Of a stretch of 64,000 nucleotides of DNA, positions 9,005-18,583 are shown piece by piece; the stretch's first letter is position 1, and every line of letters begins with the position of its first letter. The position numbers and the translations under genes were made by a program. The DNA lies in assembly GCA_040754075.1 (NCBI GenBank), contig JBFMDH010000001.1:62001-126000 (forward strand). Reading direction: 5' to 3'. The notes under the pieces were generated by a model. That model searched no databases. It was given only the letters and a program-made list of their open reading frames with translations, and was not told the origin of the DNA. The stretch is from Acidobacteriota bacterium (GTDB lineage: Bacteria; Acidobacteriota; Blastocatellia; UBA7656).

Positions 9005-10309
9005 TCAGGCTGGGAGTTGGCTGAGCGATGCCTCTAAACGTTTTTGCTCGGAAGGTAAAAGCATCTGCTTGATTTTTTGTGCCTGGTGAAACCAACGACG
9101 CGCCGCGCGATGTTCACCGAGCGTTGCCGAAATCACCCCCGCATGAAAAAACAGCCTCGCGTCTTTGGTGCCTTGGGCGATTGCCCGCCGCATCAATCGG
9201 TGGGCTTCTTCCCAGCGACCGGCGTTGGCAAACGACCAGGCGAGCGCGTCAAGCGTAAACACATCACGGCGCTCTTTCAGTTCAGCTTGTGCCAAAGCCA
9301 GGGCTTTGTCGGATTGCAGATTGCGGGTTGCCAGAAACAGGGCAAAGGTTCGCGGGTCGTTTGTCGCGCCCTGCTCACACAGTGCCGTTTCAATGACTTC
9401 GGCTTCTTGCGCGCGGTTGGCGCTGCGTAGCGCATCGGCAAGCGTCCACTGATATTCCGGCAACGGATTTAATCCGGTCGCGCGCTTGAGAGACTCAATG
9501 GCTTCAGAGAGCTTACCTGCATTGAGCAGCGCGCGACCTTTCGCAAGATACGCCGGGGCAAAATCCTCTTTGAACGCCAGCGCCCGCAAACCGGCTGCCA
9601 GAGCCAGTTTCGTGTCACCTGCCTGTAATTCGTATAATGCCAAGCGGGTGTGCGCCCAGGCCGCCGCTTCGGGATTTCCCTGAACGCTCGATTGGGCGGC
9701 AAGCGCCATCATGTCAATTGCCCCGTCGAGGTCGCCTCTCAGCCAGCGAACATGCGCGGCGCGACTGTAGGCTTCGGGGCTGGGTTTTAAATCCATCATC
9801 TTTTGATAGGCAGGGATCGCTTCATCGAGTTTGCCCTGTTCCATTAAGGCATCCCCAAGCAAGGCAAAATCGAAATGCAATTCGCGGCGGGCAGTTAAGT
9901 TTCGCGCCAGTGATTCGGCTTCACGAAAGCGATGCAGACTGTTCAAGGCATGACCGCGTAAGAGCAGCGCGTCAGGATTATCCGGTTGTTTTGCTTCAAT
10001 ATAAAGCGCGCAGGTTTCCGCCAGTTTGTAATAACCCATATCGAAACTCTGCCGGGCTTTTTCAATAAATGCCCAACCGAGCTTTTCGATGTTGCGAACC
10101 GGTTCACTTTCGTTGTGAGGGGTTGGCTGACGTAGGATTTGTTGCAGGCGAATAATTTTTTCATCAATCGCCGTTGTGCCCTCGTGCGGCGCTAAAATCG
10201 TCGCCAACTTCTCTGAGGTATTGGGCAGTAATTGTCGGTCTTGAGCCTGGTGACAGGCGATTAAACACAGACTGCCGAAAAAAATCATAATGCCAAAGGC
10301 TCGCTGCAT
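9005..10309 (-). CDS. TPR-repeat lipoprotein
   Basis: This encodes about 434 residues. The N-terminus has a lipoprotein signal with a lipobox-like LIAC (Cys near residue 19), so the mature protein is probably lipid-anchored. Most of the rest is TPR repeats (ALLGDALMEQGKLDEAIPAY, ALAAGLRALAFKEDFAPAY, SEAIESLKRATGLNP), a scaffold for protein binding. The ATG at 10309 is 8 bases after GAGGGAG, so it is preferred over the GTG at 10318, which overlaps that site. It heads the run with DUF4331 and HupE-like genes. No enzyme domain is present. Confidence 0.85.
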   Translation of the reverse strand: MQRAFGIMIFFGSLCLIACHQAQDRQLLPNTSEKLATILAPHEGTTAIDEKIIRLQQILRQPTPHNESEPVRNIEKLGWAFIEKARQSFDMGYYKLAETCALYIEAKQPDNPDALLLRGHALNSLHRFREAESLARNLTARRELHFDFALLGDALMEQGKLDEAIPAYQKMMDLKPSPEAYSRAAHVRWLRGDLDGAIDMMALAAQSSVQGNPEAAAWAHTRLALYELQAGDTKLALAAGLRALAFKEDFAPAYLAKGRALLNAGKLSEAIESLKRATGLNPLPEYQWTLADALRSANRAQEAEVIETALCEQGATNDPRTFALFLATRNLQSDKALALAQAELKERRDVFTLDALAWSFANAGRWEEAHRLMRRAIAQGTKDARLFFHAGVISATLGEHRAARRWFHQAQKIKQMLLPSEQKRLEASLSQLPA

Positions 10310-10623
10310 GAATGTCACTCCCTCAGATTCAAATGTTGGAAAAGCCGCAATTTTACGGGCTTTTCACCTTCAGTGTTTTTATCTCTCGGTCGAATGTACG
10401 GGAGCCTTTGAAAATCGGTTTCACGGATAGCTGAACCACTCGCGACCTGGTTGAGCGGTCACTGCCATCAAGGCTTTGATGGATTTTGCCGCCAATCGCA
10501 TCCGCTTATTCGCTGATTCCGGCAGGTTGATACCGAGCAGTTTGCACTTGTCAATTTGCTGCAATAATTGAGACACTAAAACATTCCAAGAAGGAAATGA
10601 TTCGTTACTACCGGGAGATTTCA
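10310..10623. other. 314-bp divergent intergenic region
   Basis: This region separates the minus-strand TPR lipoprotein gene from the plus-strand SurA/DsbA-like gene and should hold both promoters. A minus-strand open frame at 10421-10624 (67 codons) overlaps the plus-strand start. It has no clear ribosome-binding site and I do not call it a gene. No obvious terminator or repeat is seen. Confidence 0.4.
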
Positions 10624-12147
10624 ATGAAAAAGTTGTCCTTAATGTTACTGTCGTTGTTGATGTGTGGGAATTTGGCGATTGCCGCTATGCCATCATGGGC
10701 ATCACAAACTCCATCTGCGGCTCAACGACCACCTGCGCCAGCTGTCGAATGCGCTTGCGAAGTCAAAGGCTTGCCGGAAGTCTATGGCACCGTCAACGGT
10801 GTGAAAATCACTGCCAAAGATGTTGATGATCCGATCAAAGACAAAATCCAGCAATTGCAGGCATCGGTTATCGAAGCGCGCAAACAGCAAATCAACAATA
10901 TGGTTGATGCCAAATTGATCGAAGCCGAAGCCAAAAAACGCAATCTGCCTGCCGCTAAACTCATTGATCTGGAAATCACCTCGAAGGTAAAAGAGCCAAC
11001 CGAAAGCGAAGCCTCGGCTTTTTACGAGCAGAATAAAGACCGTTTGCAGGGAAGCTACGCGCAATTGCACGATGAGATTCTGGCTTACCTGCGCGCCCAA
11101 CGTCATGACATCGAAGGGAAACGTTATACCACCAGGCTGCGCGCCGCTTCGCAGGTTAAAGTTTTAAATTCCATCGCCACTCAACCGAAAGACGAGGCTG
11201 ACCGCGCCCGCGTCGTGGCAACCATCGGCGCAGAAAATATCACCCTCGGCGATGCCGATAGAGCGCTGCGTCCGTTAATTTTTGAGTATCAGGAAAAGGT
11301 GCTTGAACTCAGAAAAGCGCAGTTCGATGTCATCATCAACGATTTGCTGCTCGGACAGGAAGCCCAGAAACGCAAAATCACCGACAAACAGTTGTTTGAA
11401 GCCGAAGTCGTTGCCAAATCGAAAAAGCCTACCGAAGAAGAAGCTAAAAAATTTTATGATGAAAATACCGCGCAGATTCCCGGCACCTTTGCCGAAACCA
11501 AAGACCAGATTCTCAAATACCTGCAACAACAGGAATACCAGAAAGCCGAAGACGAACTGGTAAAACTCATTCGCAAAGACGCGCAAATCCAGGTGTTTTT
11601 AACCGACCCCGACCCGCCGGTTTATGAAATCGCCATCGATGACCAACCCACCAAAGGCAGCGCGAGCGCCACTGTGACGATTGTCGAATTCACCGATTTT
11701 CAGTGTCCGAGTTGTGGCAAGACCGCGCCGGTTCTCGATGAAATCGTCAAAGAGTACGGCGATAAAGTGAAACTGGTGGTGCGCGATTTCCCGCTCACCC
11801 AGATTCACGCCTATGCTTTGAAAGCCGCCGAAGCCGCCGAAGCCGCGCGCGAACAGGGCAAATACTGGGAATACGCCGAACTGCTGTTTAAAAATCAGGA
11901 AAAACTCGACGCTCAAAGTCTGCTGGCTTATGCCAATCAGGTGGGACTCGATATTAAAAAATTTCAAGAGGCGATCACTTCCGGTAAATACCTCGAAAAA
12001 GTGCAACGCGATGTCGAAGACGGCTACAAATTCGGGGTCACCGGAACCCCGACGTTGTTCGTTAACGGTAAACGCGTGAAGGATAAATCGAAAGAGACTT
12101 TGAAAGCCGCAATCGATGCGGCGCTTAGAACCACTGCGGCAAAATAA
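10624..12147 (+). CDS. exported SurA-N-like / DsbA-like thioredoxin fusion
   Basis: This encodes about 507 residues with a signal peptide (MKKLSLMLLSLLMC to about residue 30). Two similar helical segments follow (about 45-190 and 195-340). Each begins with a short VNGxxIT/IGAENIT-like strand and carries a PTExEAxxFYxxN motif, resembling SurA-type chaperone N-domains without a PPIase domain. The C-terminal DsbA-like thioredoxin domain has the redox motif FQCPSCG and the cis-proline loop GVTGTPTLFVNG. The likely role is folding or disulfide handling in the periplasm. GGGAG 7 bases upstream supports the start at 10624; an ATG at 10597 would bury the signal peptide. A terminator follows directly. 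It is a single-gene unit. Confidence 0.85.
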   Translation: MKKLSLMLLSLLMCGNLAIAAMPSWASQTPSAAQRPPAPAVECACEVKGLPEVYGTVNGVKITAKDVDDPIKDKIQQLQASVIEARKQQINNMVDAKLIEAEAKKRNLPAAKLIDLEITSKVKEPTESEASAFYEQNKDRLQGSYAQLHDEILAYLRAQRHDIEGKRYTTRLRAASQVKVLNSIATQPKDEADRARVVATIGAENITLGDADRALRPLIFEYQEKVLELRKAQFDVIINDLLLGQEAQKRKITDKQLFEAEVVAKSKKPTEEEAKKFYDENTAQIPGTFAETKDQILKYLQQQEYQKAEDELVKLIRKDAQIQVFLTDPDPPVYEIAIDDQPTKGSASATVTIVEFTDFQCPSCGKTAPVLDEIVKEYGDKVKLVVRDFPLTQIHAYALKAAEAAEAAREQGKYWEYAELLFKNQEKLDAQSLLAYANQVGLDIKKFQEAITSGKYLEKVQRDVEDGYKFGVTGTPTLFVNGKRVKDKSKETLKAAIDAALRTTAAK

Positions 12148-12172
12148 TCGAGTTGAAATGACGAATGAAATA

Positions 12173-12207
12173 GGGGAGTGGTCTTTAGCCACTCCCTTAT
12201 TTTTTAT
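12173..12207 (+). terminator. terminator after the SurA/DsbA-like gene
   Basis: GGGAGTGG (12174-12181) pairs with CCACTCCC (12189-12196) around a 7-nt loop, followed by TTATTTTTTAT. It overlaps the last codons of the convergent gene at 12197, so the two genes end on the same hairpin. Confidence 0.75.
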
Positions 12208-14224
12208 CGGGAACGGCGATTGCGCCAACCGGTTTTGCCGATGGGTCAAGCCCGGCTGCCTGTTGCTCTTGCAGCAGCTTGTCGTACTTTTCCAAATCCT
12301 GCTTGATTAAAGGAATTTCCGGCGCAGTCGGGGCTTTTTGCATGTAGTAATTCAAAGTGTCTATGCCTTTTTGTAAATCGCCGCGCAGCGCATAGGTGTA
12401 GCCTAAGAATTTATATATATCGATAAAATCCGGTTGTAAATTGCGCGCGCGTTCCAGCAAGCGTAAGGCATCATCAAAAGCGCCTTCTTTGTAAAAGGTC
12501 GCGCCCATATGAAACAACGCGATGGGCAAATCCGGTTCAATCTGTAGCGCCTGATTAAAATACAAACGGGCGCGGGTGTAATTTTTCAAATCCGTGTCAT
12601 AGCTGTAGGCGTGACCGAGCGTATCCCATAACGATGCCAACCGATCATCCAGTTTCAACCCCTGTTCACAAAGCGCAATGGCTCTGACAACATGGGCGCG
12701 GTCGCGGTTGGCTTCATACATTTGCAGATGCGCGGCAGCCAGATTGGAAAGCACCACCGGGTTTGAAGGCTTCAATTCCACATAGCGTTCAAGGTTATCA
12801 ATGACCTTTTGCCATTGATTGTATTTGATGTATTGATGACCGAGAATAAAACTTGCCATCGGTTGGTCGGAAGCGACTGCGACGCTGTGTTCCCAGAGGG
12901 TTAAATCATTCTTCCAGGCGAGATTTTGCGCAAAGGTTTTTCCGGTAAAGAGCAAAGCGATTAATCCCACCATTGCCGCCTGTGCCTTGCGCCGGTTGCC
13001 CACGGCTAGCCATTGCTCAATGGGAATATTGACCAGCAGCATAGCGATAAGCAGTGAAAAGCCAAGCGACGGAATGTAAACATAGCGCTCCTGAATGAGA
13101 AAATTTTCGTCGAAGGCGCTGAGGTTTAACACCGGCAACAGGTGTATGAAAAACCACAGAATCGCAAAACGCGCCGCAATCGAATGGCGCAATTGCCATA
13201 ATCCGAAAGCCAGCGCCAACAGCAATAACACCGGCACATAAAAACGATAACTGAGCACGCTTTTCACCATGATGGTCTGGTGAAAAATCGATAAATTCAT
13301 CGGGAAAAACAGCAATCCCAGGTATTTGGTGATTGCCAGCGGAATCGTCAACAACACCCATTCAATCGGATAGATTCTGAAATTTTCATCGCTCAGGACA
13401 AAGCCCAACGCTTTGTAACGCATTTCAAAATAGCCCACCATCAGCAGCGCAAACAGGATGCTGTAAAGCGCAATCGGTTTCAGTTTTTCTTTAAAAGATT
13501 TTTCCTGATTGATGATGAACATTTCATAAGCGGCGATAAAAACCGGCATCGCCACTGCCGGTTCTTTGGCAAATGCCGCCAGCAAAAACAGTCCCAATGA
13601 CCCATTCAGATATTTGATTTGCCGGTTTTCGCGGTAGCGGATGTACAGGTAAAACGAAGGCAGCAGAAACAGCGCCAGAAACAGGTCGGTCGAGCCGCTA
13701 ATCCAGGCTACGGATTCGCTGCGCAACGGATGCACGGCAAACAGTAGTGTGGCAATCCCTGTCACCCGCAAATCGTTGGTGATTTTTTCCAGTATTAAAA
13801 AAGCGAAATAGACGCCAATCAAATGCATCAGGATATTGAGCAGGTGCCAGCCGAACGGTTGATCGCCAAACAGATGCCAGCCAATCATCAGGTAAACCGT
13901 GAAGACCGGACGATAATAGGGGGTTGTCGGCTCCACCTGTTTATTGGGGTCTTTTTGCGGGTCGGCACGCCAGAACCACACCTCTTTGGTCAACGCATCC
14001 GGCAAATTTGTGAAGCTGCGAATCAAAGGGTTTTGCAGAATCTGCGTGGTATCGTCGTAAGCAAATCCATTAAACAGCGTGTTGGAAAAAGCCAGAAAGG
14101 TGATTGCCAGAATGCCGTACAATACGACTTTACGCGACAGCGTAAAACTCAGGTCAGCCTTGCTCGGTTTGTTCACTTCAAGCGTGGCTACCGTGGCTTT
14201 CGGGGTGCGATTTTTTCTGCCCAT
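12197..14224 (-). CDS. TMTC-like polytopic membrane protein with TPR tail
   Basis: This 675-residue protein has a cytoplasmic basic N-terminus followed by about ten membrane helices. Early motifs are GFAYDD and YYRPVFTVYL in loops and HPLRSESVAWISGSTDL between helices, as in TMTC/PMT-like GT-C glycosyltransferases. The last ~230 residues are TPR units (LSNLAAAHLQMY, LFHMGATFYKEGAFDDALRL). In eukaryotic TMTCs this arrangement mannosylates exported proteins; in bacteria the substrate is usually unknown. AGGAC lies upstream of the ATG. It is convergent with the SurA/DsbA-like gene. The acidic FAYDD motif supports an active enzyme, but activity is inferred. Confidence 0.8.
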   Translation of the reverse strand: MGRKNRTPKATVATLEVNKPSKADLSFTLSRKVVLYGILAITFLAFSNTLFNGFAYDDTTQILQNPLIRSFTNLPDALTKEVWFWRADPQKDPNKQVEPTTPYYRPVFTVYLMIGWHLFGDQPFGWHLLNILMHLIGVYFAFLILEKITNDLRVTGIATLLFAVHPLRSESVAWISGSTDLFLALFLLPSFYLYIRYRENRQIKYLNGSLGLFLLAAFAKEPAVAMPVFIAAYEMFIINQEKSFKEKLKPIALYSILFALLMVGYFEMRYKALGFVLSDENFRIYPIEWVLLTIPLAITKYLGLLFFPMNLSIFHQTIMVKSVLSYRFYVPVLLLLALAFGLWQLRHSIAARFAILWFFIHLLPVLNLSAFDENFLIQERYVYIPSLGFSLLIAMLLVNIPIEQWLAVGNRRKAQAAMVGLIALLFTGKTFAQNLAWKNDLTLWEHSVAVASDQPMASFILGHQYIKYNQWQKVIDNLERYVELKPSNPVVLSNLAAAHLQMYEANRDRAHVVRAIALCEQGLKLDDRLASLWDTLGHAYSYDTDLKNYTRARLYFNQALQIEPDLPIALFHMGATFYKEGAFDDALRLLERARNLQPDFIDIYKFLGYTYALRGDLQKGIDTLNYYMQKAPTAPEIPLIKQDLEKYDKLLQEQQAAGLDPSAKPVGAIAVPDKK

Positions 14225-14445
14225 TTTTAGTCCTGTATTGAATTAAAATTGATGAATAAATCCCGATGTTTTTTTGATTAACAAAAATGCTATCGTGGAC
14301 GTTGAAAGCGTGTCAATCACGGTTCAAAGTTCAATCGCTGATTGGGTGTGAATCAATCAAAGAAGATCAATCCACCAATTCTCAATCATTAAAAATCGCG
14401 CTATTTGCCTGTAGCGCAATTAACTAATTTTCGCTGACCGCAAAG

Positions 14446-15552
14446 TTAGTCGCAGTCACTGGCGAATCGGTCGATGCTGAAAGGTTTTAAGGCATCGGCT
14501 GTGTGTCCGTTCAAGATAGACTGAGTCAGCAGTGAGGCGGTGATCGGCGCAAGTAAAATGCCATTGCGGAAATGGCCGGTCGCCAGCCATAGATTAGCAA
14601 TTGCCGTTTGTCCGATGATTGGCAGATGGTCTGGCGTATCTGGACGAAAGCCCGACCAGGTTTCAATGATTTCCGCATCCGCCATTGCCGGGACGAGTTC
14701 AATCGCGCCATCAAGCAAGGCGTGAATGGATTTTGCGGTAATCGCTTTTTCAAAGCCCGCATATTCAACCGTCGCGCCAATCAAGATACGATTATCAGAG
14801 CGCGGCACCAGATAGATACGACTCGAATGCAGAACGTGGCGAAAGGCTGAACCGCGAACCGCCAGCATCTGCCCGCGCGCCGGAATGGTTTTGATATGAA
14901 ATCCCAGCGGCTCAAGTAAAGCGCCAGACCAACTACCTGCCGCAACGATGACCGCGCCACTATAAATTTTTTGCCCTTCGAGTTGCACGCCTTGAACTTG
15001 CCCTGCTTCAATGAGCAGGGATTGAACCGCGCTTTGTTCGATGACCTCGACACCCAGGCGACGGATGGCAACCGCGAGCGCGTCCATCAATAAACGGTTT
15101 TCAACCTGATGGTCTTCGGTCAGGAAAATGGCTCCTGTAGCCGATTTGGTGACATTGGGTTCAAATCGATGCAGGTCATCAGCGGTCAGTTTTTCAATCG
15201 GCAATCCCGCAGCAATCTGCCACGCCGCCCACTCATCGAGACCTGGTTTGTCATCGGGCAAAGCGACAACCAGCGTGCCTTCGTCGCGATACTCGGCATC
15301 GATGCCCGAAAACGTTTTGAGTTCGGCGACAAAATCGCGATACCGCAATTTGCTCTCGCGGCATAAATCGAAAAACGCGCCGGGTTCCGAGGCTTCCGCC
15401 TGTGGCGAAAGCATCCCGGCGGCAGCGCGCGAGGCTTCTGCGCCAATTCGGTCGCGTTCAACGAGCGTAACTTTTAATCCTGCCTGTGCGAGTCTAAGCG
15501 CCACCGAGCACCCGATGACGCCGCCACCCACAATCAACACATCACTTTTCAT
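14446..15552 (-). CDS. thiO: FAD-dependent glycine oxidase-type enzyme (ThiO-like)
   Basis: This encodes about 368 residues, the normal length for ThiO and DAO-family oxidases. The FAD-binding Rossmann motif GGGVIGCSVALRLAQAG is at about residues 9-25, followed by VERDRIGAEASRAAAGML. C-terminal RPDTPDHLPIIG and ATGHFRNGILLAP match the conserved flavin/substrate region. ThiO oxidises glycine to iminoglycine for the thiazole half of thiamin. No other thiamin gene is nearby, so a related D-amino-acid or sarcosine-type oxidase is possible. The start at 15552 is chosen by AGGAT 8 bases upstream, not the in-frame position 15570. It diverges from the DJ-1-like gene. Confidence 0.8.
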   Translation of the reverse strand: MKSDVLIVGGGVIGCSVALRLAQAGLKVTLVERDRIGAEASRAAAGMLSPQAEASEPGAFFDLCRESKLRYRDFVAELKTFSGIDAEYRDEGTLVVALPDDKPGLDEWAAWQIAAGLPIEKLTADDLHRFEPNVTKSATGAIFLTEDHQVENRLLMDALAVAIRRLGVEVIEQSAVQSLLIEAGQVQGVQLEGQKIYSGAVIVAAGSWSGALLEPLGFHIKTIPARGQMLAVRGSAFRHVLHSSRIYLVPRSDNRILIGATVEYAGFEKAITAKSIHALLDGAIELVPAMADAEIIETWSGFRPDTPDHLPIIGQTAIANLWLATGHFRNGILLAPITASLLTQSILNGHTADALKPFSIDRFASDCD

Positions 15553-15690
15553 AAGCGTGTATCCTAGCATCTCGATTCGTCAGGTGTCACGAATTGATAA
15601 TGCGCCAATGCCGCGATGCGCTTGACCGCTTGATAGCGACACAGGCATTTTCGATATTGCTTTATAAAAAATTTTGCGCGAAGGAGAGTT

Positions 15691-16323
15691 ATGGAAATTG
15701 CTATTTTGCTTTATGAACAGATGACCGCGCTTGATGCCATCGGTCCTTATGAAGTGTTGCGCTCGATGCCCGGCGCGCAAGTGAAATTCGTTGCCCGTGA
15801 AAAAGGCATTAAACAGACGGACGCCGGTTATGCGTTGCTGAATGCCGAATTCGGACTTGATGAGGTTACAAGTCCTGACATCGTTTTAGTGCCGGGAACG
15901 TCTTTTCCGCAAGCAATGATTAAAGACACAGCAGTTCACGAATGGTTGCGCGCGGTTCACGAAACCACAAAATGGACGACCTCGGTTTGCACGGGCGCGT
16001 TGATACTCGGCGCTGCCGGCTTGCTCAAAGGTTTAAAAGCGACGACCCACTGGCTGACGCTTGATGTGTTGCAGAGGTTCGGAGCAGAACCGATGAAAGA
16101 ACGATTCGTGCGCGAAGGCAAAATCATTACCGCCGCGGGCGTATCGGCAGGCATTGACATGGCACTCACTTTGGCGGCGATTGAATTTGGCGACGCGGTC
16201 GCCGAGTCCATTCAACTGATGATTGAATACGACCCGCAACCGCCGTTTGCCGCAGGCTCGCCCGACAAAGCCCCCGCCGCGATTGTCGAAAACCTGCGCC
16301 GCACCCAAACAATTCCTTCATAA
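15691..16323 (+). CDS. DJ-1/PfpI family protein (isonitrile hydratase-like)
   Basis: This 210-residue protein has the single-domain DJ-1/ThiJ/PfpI fold. The nucleophile elbow TSVCTGALILGAAGLL carries the reactive Cys at about residue 98, followed by KATTHWLTLD and AGVSAGIDMAL. These match the isonitrile hydratase/transcriptional-regulator-like subgroup, not the glyoxalase DJ-1 group. GAAGGAGAG precedes the start. The substrate cannot be read from sequence; hydration of an isonitrile or a related amidase-like reaction is a guess from family. It is a single gene followed by a nested hairpin region shared with the convergent ethanolamine ammonia-lyase gene. Confidence 0.85.
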   Translation: MEIAILLYEQMTALDAIGPYEVLRSMPGAQVKFVAREKGIKQTDAGYALLNAEFGLDEVTSPDIVLVPGTSFPQAMIKDTAVHEWLRAVHETTKWTTSVCTGALILGAAGLLKGLKATTHWLTLDVLQRFGAEPMKERFVREGKIITAAGVSAGIDMALTLAAIEFGDAVAESIQLMIEYDPQPPFAAGSPDKAPAAIVENLRRTQTIPS

Positions 16324-16362
16324 AGGTAAAAACACCATTGCTACTTGATTACTCATTTAATG

Positions 16363-16481
16363 CATTGGAACCTAAATTTCTTGAGGTTCAGAGTTACGCA
16401 TTTATGCGTGAATCGCTTTTTCTCACGCCTGAAGGCGTTACTCTGAACGCTGAAAAATATCAACTTACTTTGGTTCCAATG
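16363..16481. repeat. nested inverted-repeat element between convergent genes
   Basis: The outer arms CATTGGAACC (16363-16372) and GGTTCCAATG (16472-16481) enclose GTTCAGAGT (16386-16394) and ACTCTGAAC (16440-16448). These enclose two small hairpins, ACGCATTTATGCGT and ACGCCTGAAGGCGT. The whole folds as a cloverleaf-like cruciform. The right outer arm overlaps the last codons of the ethanolamine ammonia-lyase gene. It may be a bidirectional terminator or a small palindromic repeat. Confidence 0.5.
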
Positions 16482-18573
16482 TGTTTAATGCCACGCCCGA
16501 ACGACGCTCAGCGAACAGGCGTTTGACCAGGCGAATGATTTCGTCAACCGCAACATCCGCAGGTTTGCCTTTTTGATTGATGCCGCAGATGGCTGTGGTT
16601 TGTGAATGGTCGATACCTTCTGCCCAACGCGACGCGCCGGCTTGGTTGCGTCCATAGGTGAGATATGCCGAAAGCGTATTTAAGCCTGTGCCGGGGCGTT
16701 CGCCAATCAGGTGGATGAGAATTTCGACATCGAGAATCGCGCCCGCGTGATAGCCCGCGCGCACCCGACCGTTTTCAATTACCAGTTCATATTCGCCGAC
16801 GTGATAGCCTGCGCTTTCCAAACCGCGCCTGAGCGCCGGTAACACCTCGCGCAAATTTTCATTCACCGCGTTGGCATTCAAACCATCGGAAATCACCATC
16901 TGGATTTGCGGGCGGCGCGAAAGGTATAACTTGAAAAGTTGTTGTGCATCCGCTTCACGCAAACGCTCGCCCGATGCCGGATGCGAAAGATAATCTTCGC
17001 GAGCCAAAGCTTCTGTGCGAACTTGCATCGGTTGTTTACAGGCGTCTTTGATAACCGCAGGTTCAAGCGTTGCATATAGAGCGCGGCGAGCGTGCTCATA
17101 AATCGCCTGCATACGCTTATGAATCGTCGGCGGCGCAGCGAAATTTTTATCGTATCCAACGCCTAAATCGAAACCGCGTTCGGCGATACTTTGAAGCTTT
17201 TTTCTACCTTCTGCGCGCAACGTATCCATTGCCCGCCTGTCGCCACTGGCTTTCACATAGAGCGCATAAAGCCAATCGGTCGGCGGTTCGTGGTTTATCG
17301 GTTCGCCTGTATGGTTCATCACGCCTAATGCAGTCAAACGCTTTTGCATCGCTGTAGAAATTTGTTTGCCGGTTTGTTTGCGAAGCTTGGGATGTTCTCT
17401 GAAAGAGGTCGTGAGATAACCGAGCATCGGGTCGGCGTTTCCGGCGACCGCCATCAGGTAAGCGGGCTGCGCTTCGTGGGCAATGGTTTCCGTCAATTTC
17501 TGCAAGGTCGCAGGCTCAATGCCCATGTGAAATGTCGCACAGACATCCAGCCCCATCGTCAGTCCATGCAATTTCGCCATCACCGTATCTTCAAGACAAG
17601 CGCGCAATAATTGTTCGGGCGCGCGAAAAACTTCGGGTCCGATGAATCCCGCGACATCATTGACAATCATCCACGCGCCGGTCTGTTGCCCGAGCAAACG
17701 CGCCGCGCCGTAAGCCCGCGATTCGAGCGTCACCATATCAACACCCTCTGCGGCATTGTTGGTCACGGCTGAACCTTGCCCGGTTTCAAAATAGAGTCCA
17801 TCAAAACCGCGCGCCAAATCGAGCAAGCCATCAATGTCTAAACCGACCATGCCATTTAAAGCTTTTGAAGTTCCCGCGAGGCTTTGAAAGCCAACGTCAA
17901 CTCTGGTCTGCGATTTGGCGGTCGTCTGTTTAACGATGTCCGAAAGCACCGAGTAGCGAGTCGGCAATGCCAGGTGTTCGACAACGCTTTGCAATAATTT
18001 TTCCAAACGAACGATTGAATCAATCTCATCGCTTGCCGGATTGAGACCGATGATGACATCGCCGCACCCGTAAGCCAGCCCTTCGAGAATCGACAACAGA
18101 ATCTCTTCCGCATCATCGCCGGGGCTGTTGGGTTGAATGCGCGAGCCGAAATGTAGTGACGAACCGATGCGAATGCCTTCGCCCGGCAAAGGATTGAAAA
18201 GCTTTTGCGATACCGCGGATAACTCTTCGTCGGTTAAGATTTTTACCACGGCGGCAATGCTTTCACTGGAAAGCGCGCTGGTGTAACGATGAACCCAACC
18301 GGCAGCATCGGTGCCGAGCAGAATTTGTTTAAGCTCAGAAATCGTGAGGCGTGAAATTTCATTGGCGAGCGGCGTATTTATCGAACGTTTGAGCGCCTCG
18401 CTCAACGCATCTTCAACGAAAGCGAGGCGATTGATTTCTGCAAGCGATAGTCCTGCGAGCGTTTGACGGGCAATGGCGCGGGTGTGGGCGTCGCCAGTCC
18501 CGCCAACCAACAGGTCTCCTTCTTTGAATGCATTGGCGAGGGTGAAAGTTTGCAGTAGTTCTTGTCGATTCAT
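16465..18573 (-). CDS. eutBC: ethanolamine ammonia-lyase, EutB-EutC fusion
   Basis: This encodes about 702 residues joining the two normally separate subunits. Residues about 1-450 are EutB (family motif LYFETGQGSAVTNNAAEGVD, then TLESRAYGAARLL). From about residue 465 the chain is EutC (SHPASGERL, VISDGLNANAV, LIGERPGTGLNTLSAYLTYG, ending AERRSGVALN), matching the order of motifs in enterobacterial EutC. The enzyme is adenosylcobalamin-dependent and converts ethanolamine to acetaldehyde and ammonia. The start at 18573 aligns with EutB N-termini; the frame continues upstream to 18681 but that part overlaps the permease gene. The permease stop is 10 bases upstream, so they form an operon. No microcompartment shell, reactivase or acetaldehyde dehydrogenase gene is visible nearby. 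Confidence 0.93.
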   Translation of the reverse strand: MNRQELLQTFTLANAFKEGDLLVGGTGDAHTRAIARQTLAGLSLAEINRLAFVEDALSEALKRSINTPLANEISRLTISELKQILLGTDAAGWVHRYTSALSSESIAAVVKILTDEELSAVSQKLFNPLPGEGIRIGSSLHFGSRIQPNSPGDDAEEILLSILEGLAYGCGDVIIGLNPASDEIDSIVRLEKLLQSVVEHLALPTRYSVLSDIVKQTTAKSQTRVDVGFQSLAGTSKALNGMVGLDIDGLLDLARGFDGLYFETGQGSAVTNNAAEGVDMVTLESRAYGAARLLGQQTGAWMIVNDVAGFIGPEVFRAPEQLLRACLEDTVMAKLHGLTMGLDVCATFHMGIEPATLQKLTETIAHEAQPAYLMAVAGNADPMLGYLTTSFREHPKLRKQTGKQISTAMQKRLTALGVMNHTGEPINHEPPTDWLYALYVKASGDRRAMDTLRAEGRKKLQSIAERGFDLGVGYDKNFAAPPTIHKRMQAIYEHARRALYATLEPAVIKDACKQPMQVRTEALAREDYLSHPASGERLREADAQQLFKLYLSRRPQIQMVISDGLNANAVNENLREVLPALRRGLESAGYHVGEYELVIENGRVRAGYHAGAILDVEILIHLIGERPGTGLNTLSAYLTYGRNQAGASRWAEGIDHSQTTAICGINQKGKPADVAVDEIIRLVKRLFAERRSGVALNTLEPK

Positions 18574-18583
18574 GGCATACATC

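Noticed and set aside
10421-10624. Minus-strand open frame of 67 codons in the divergent region
   Set aside because: Overlaps the plus-strand start, lacks a clear ribosome-binding site and shows no motif; a real small protein is possible but unsupported.
16338-16526. Short plus-strand open frame over the nested palindrome
   Set aside because: Its codons follow the inverted repeats and overlap the end of the EutBC gene on the other strand.
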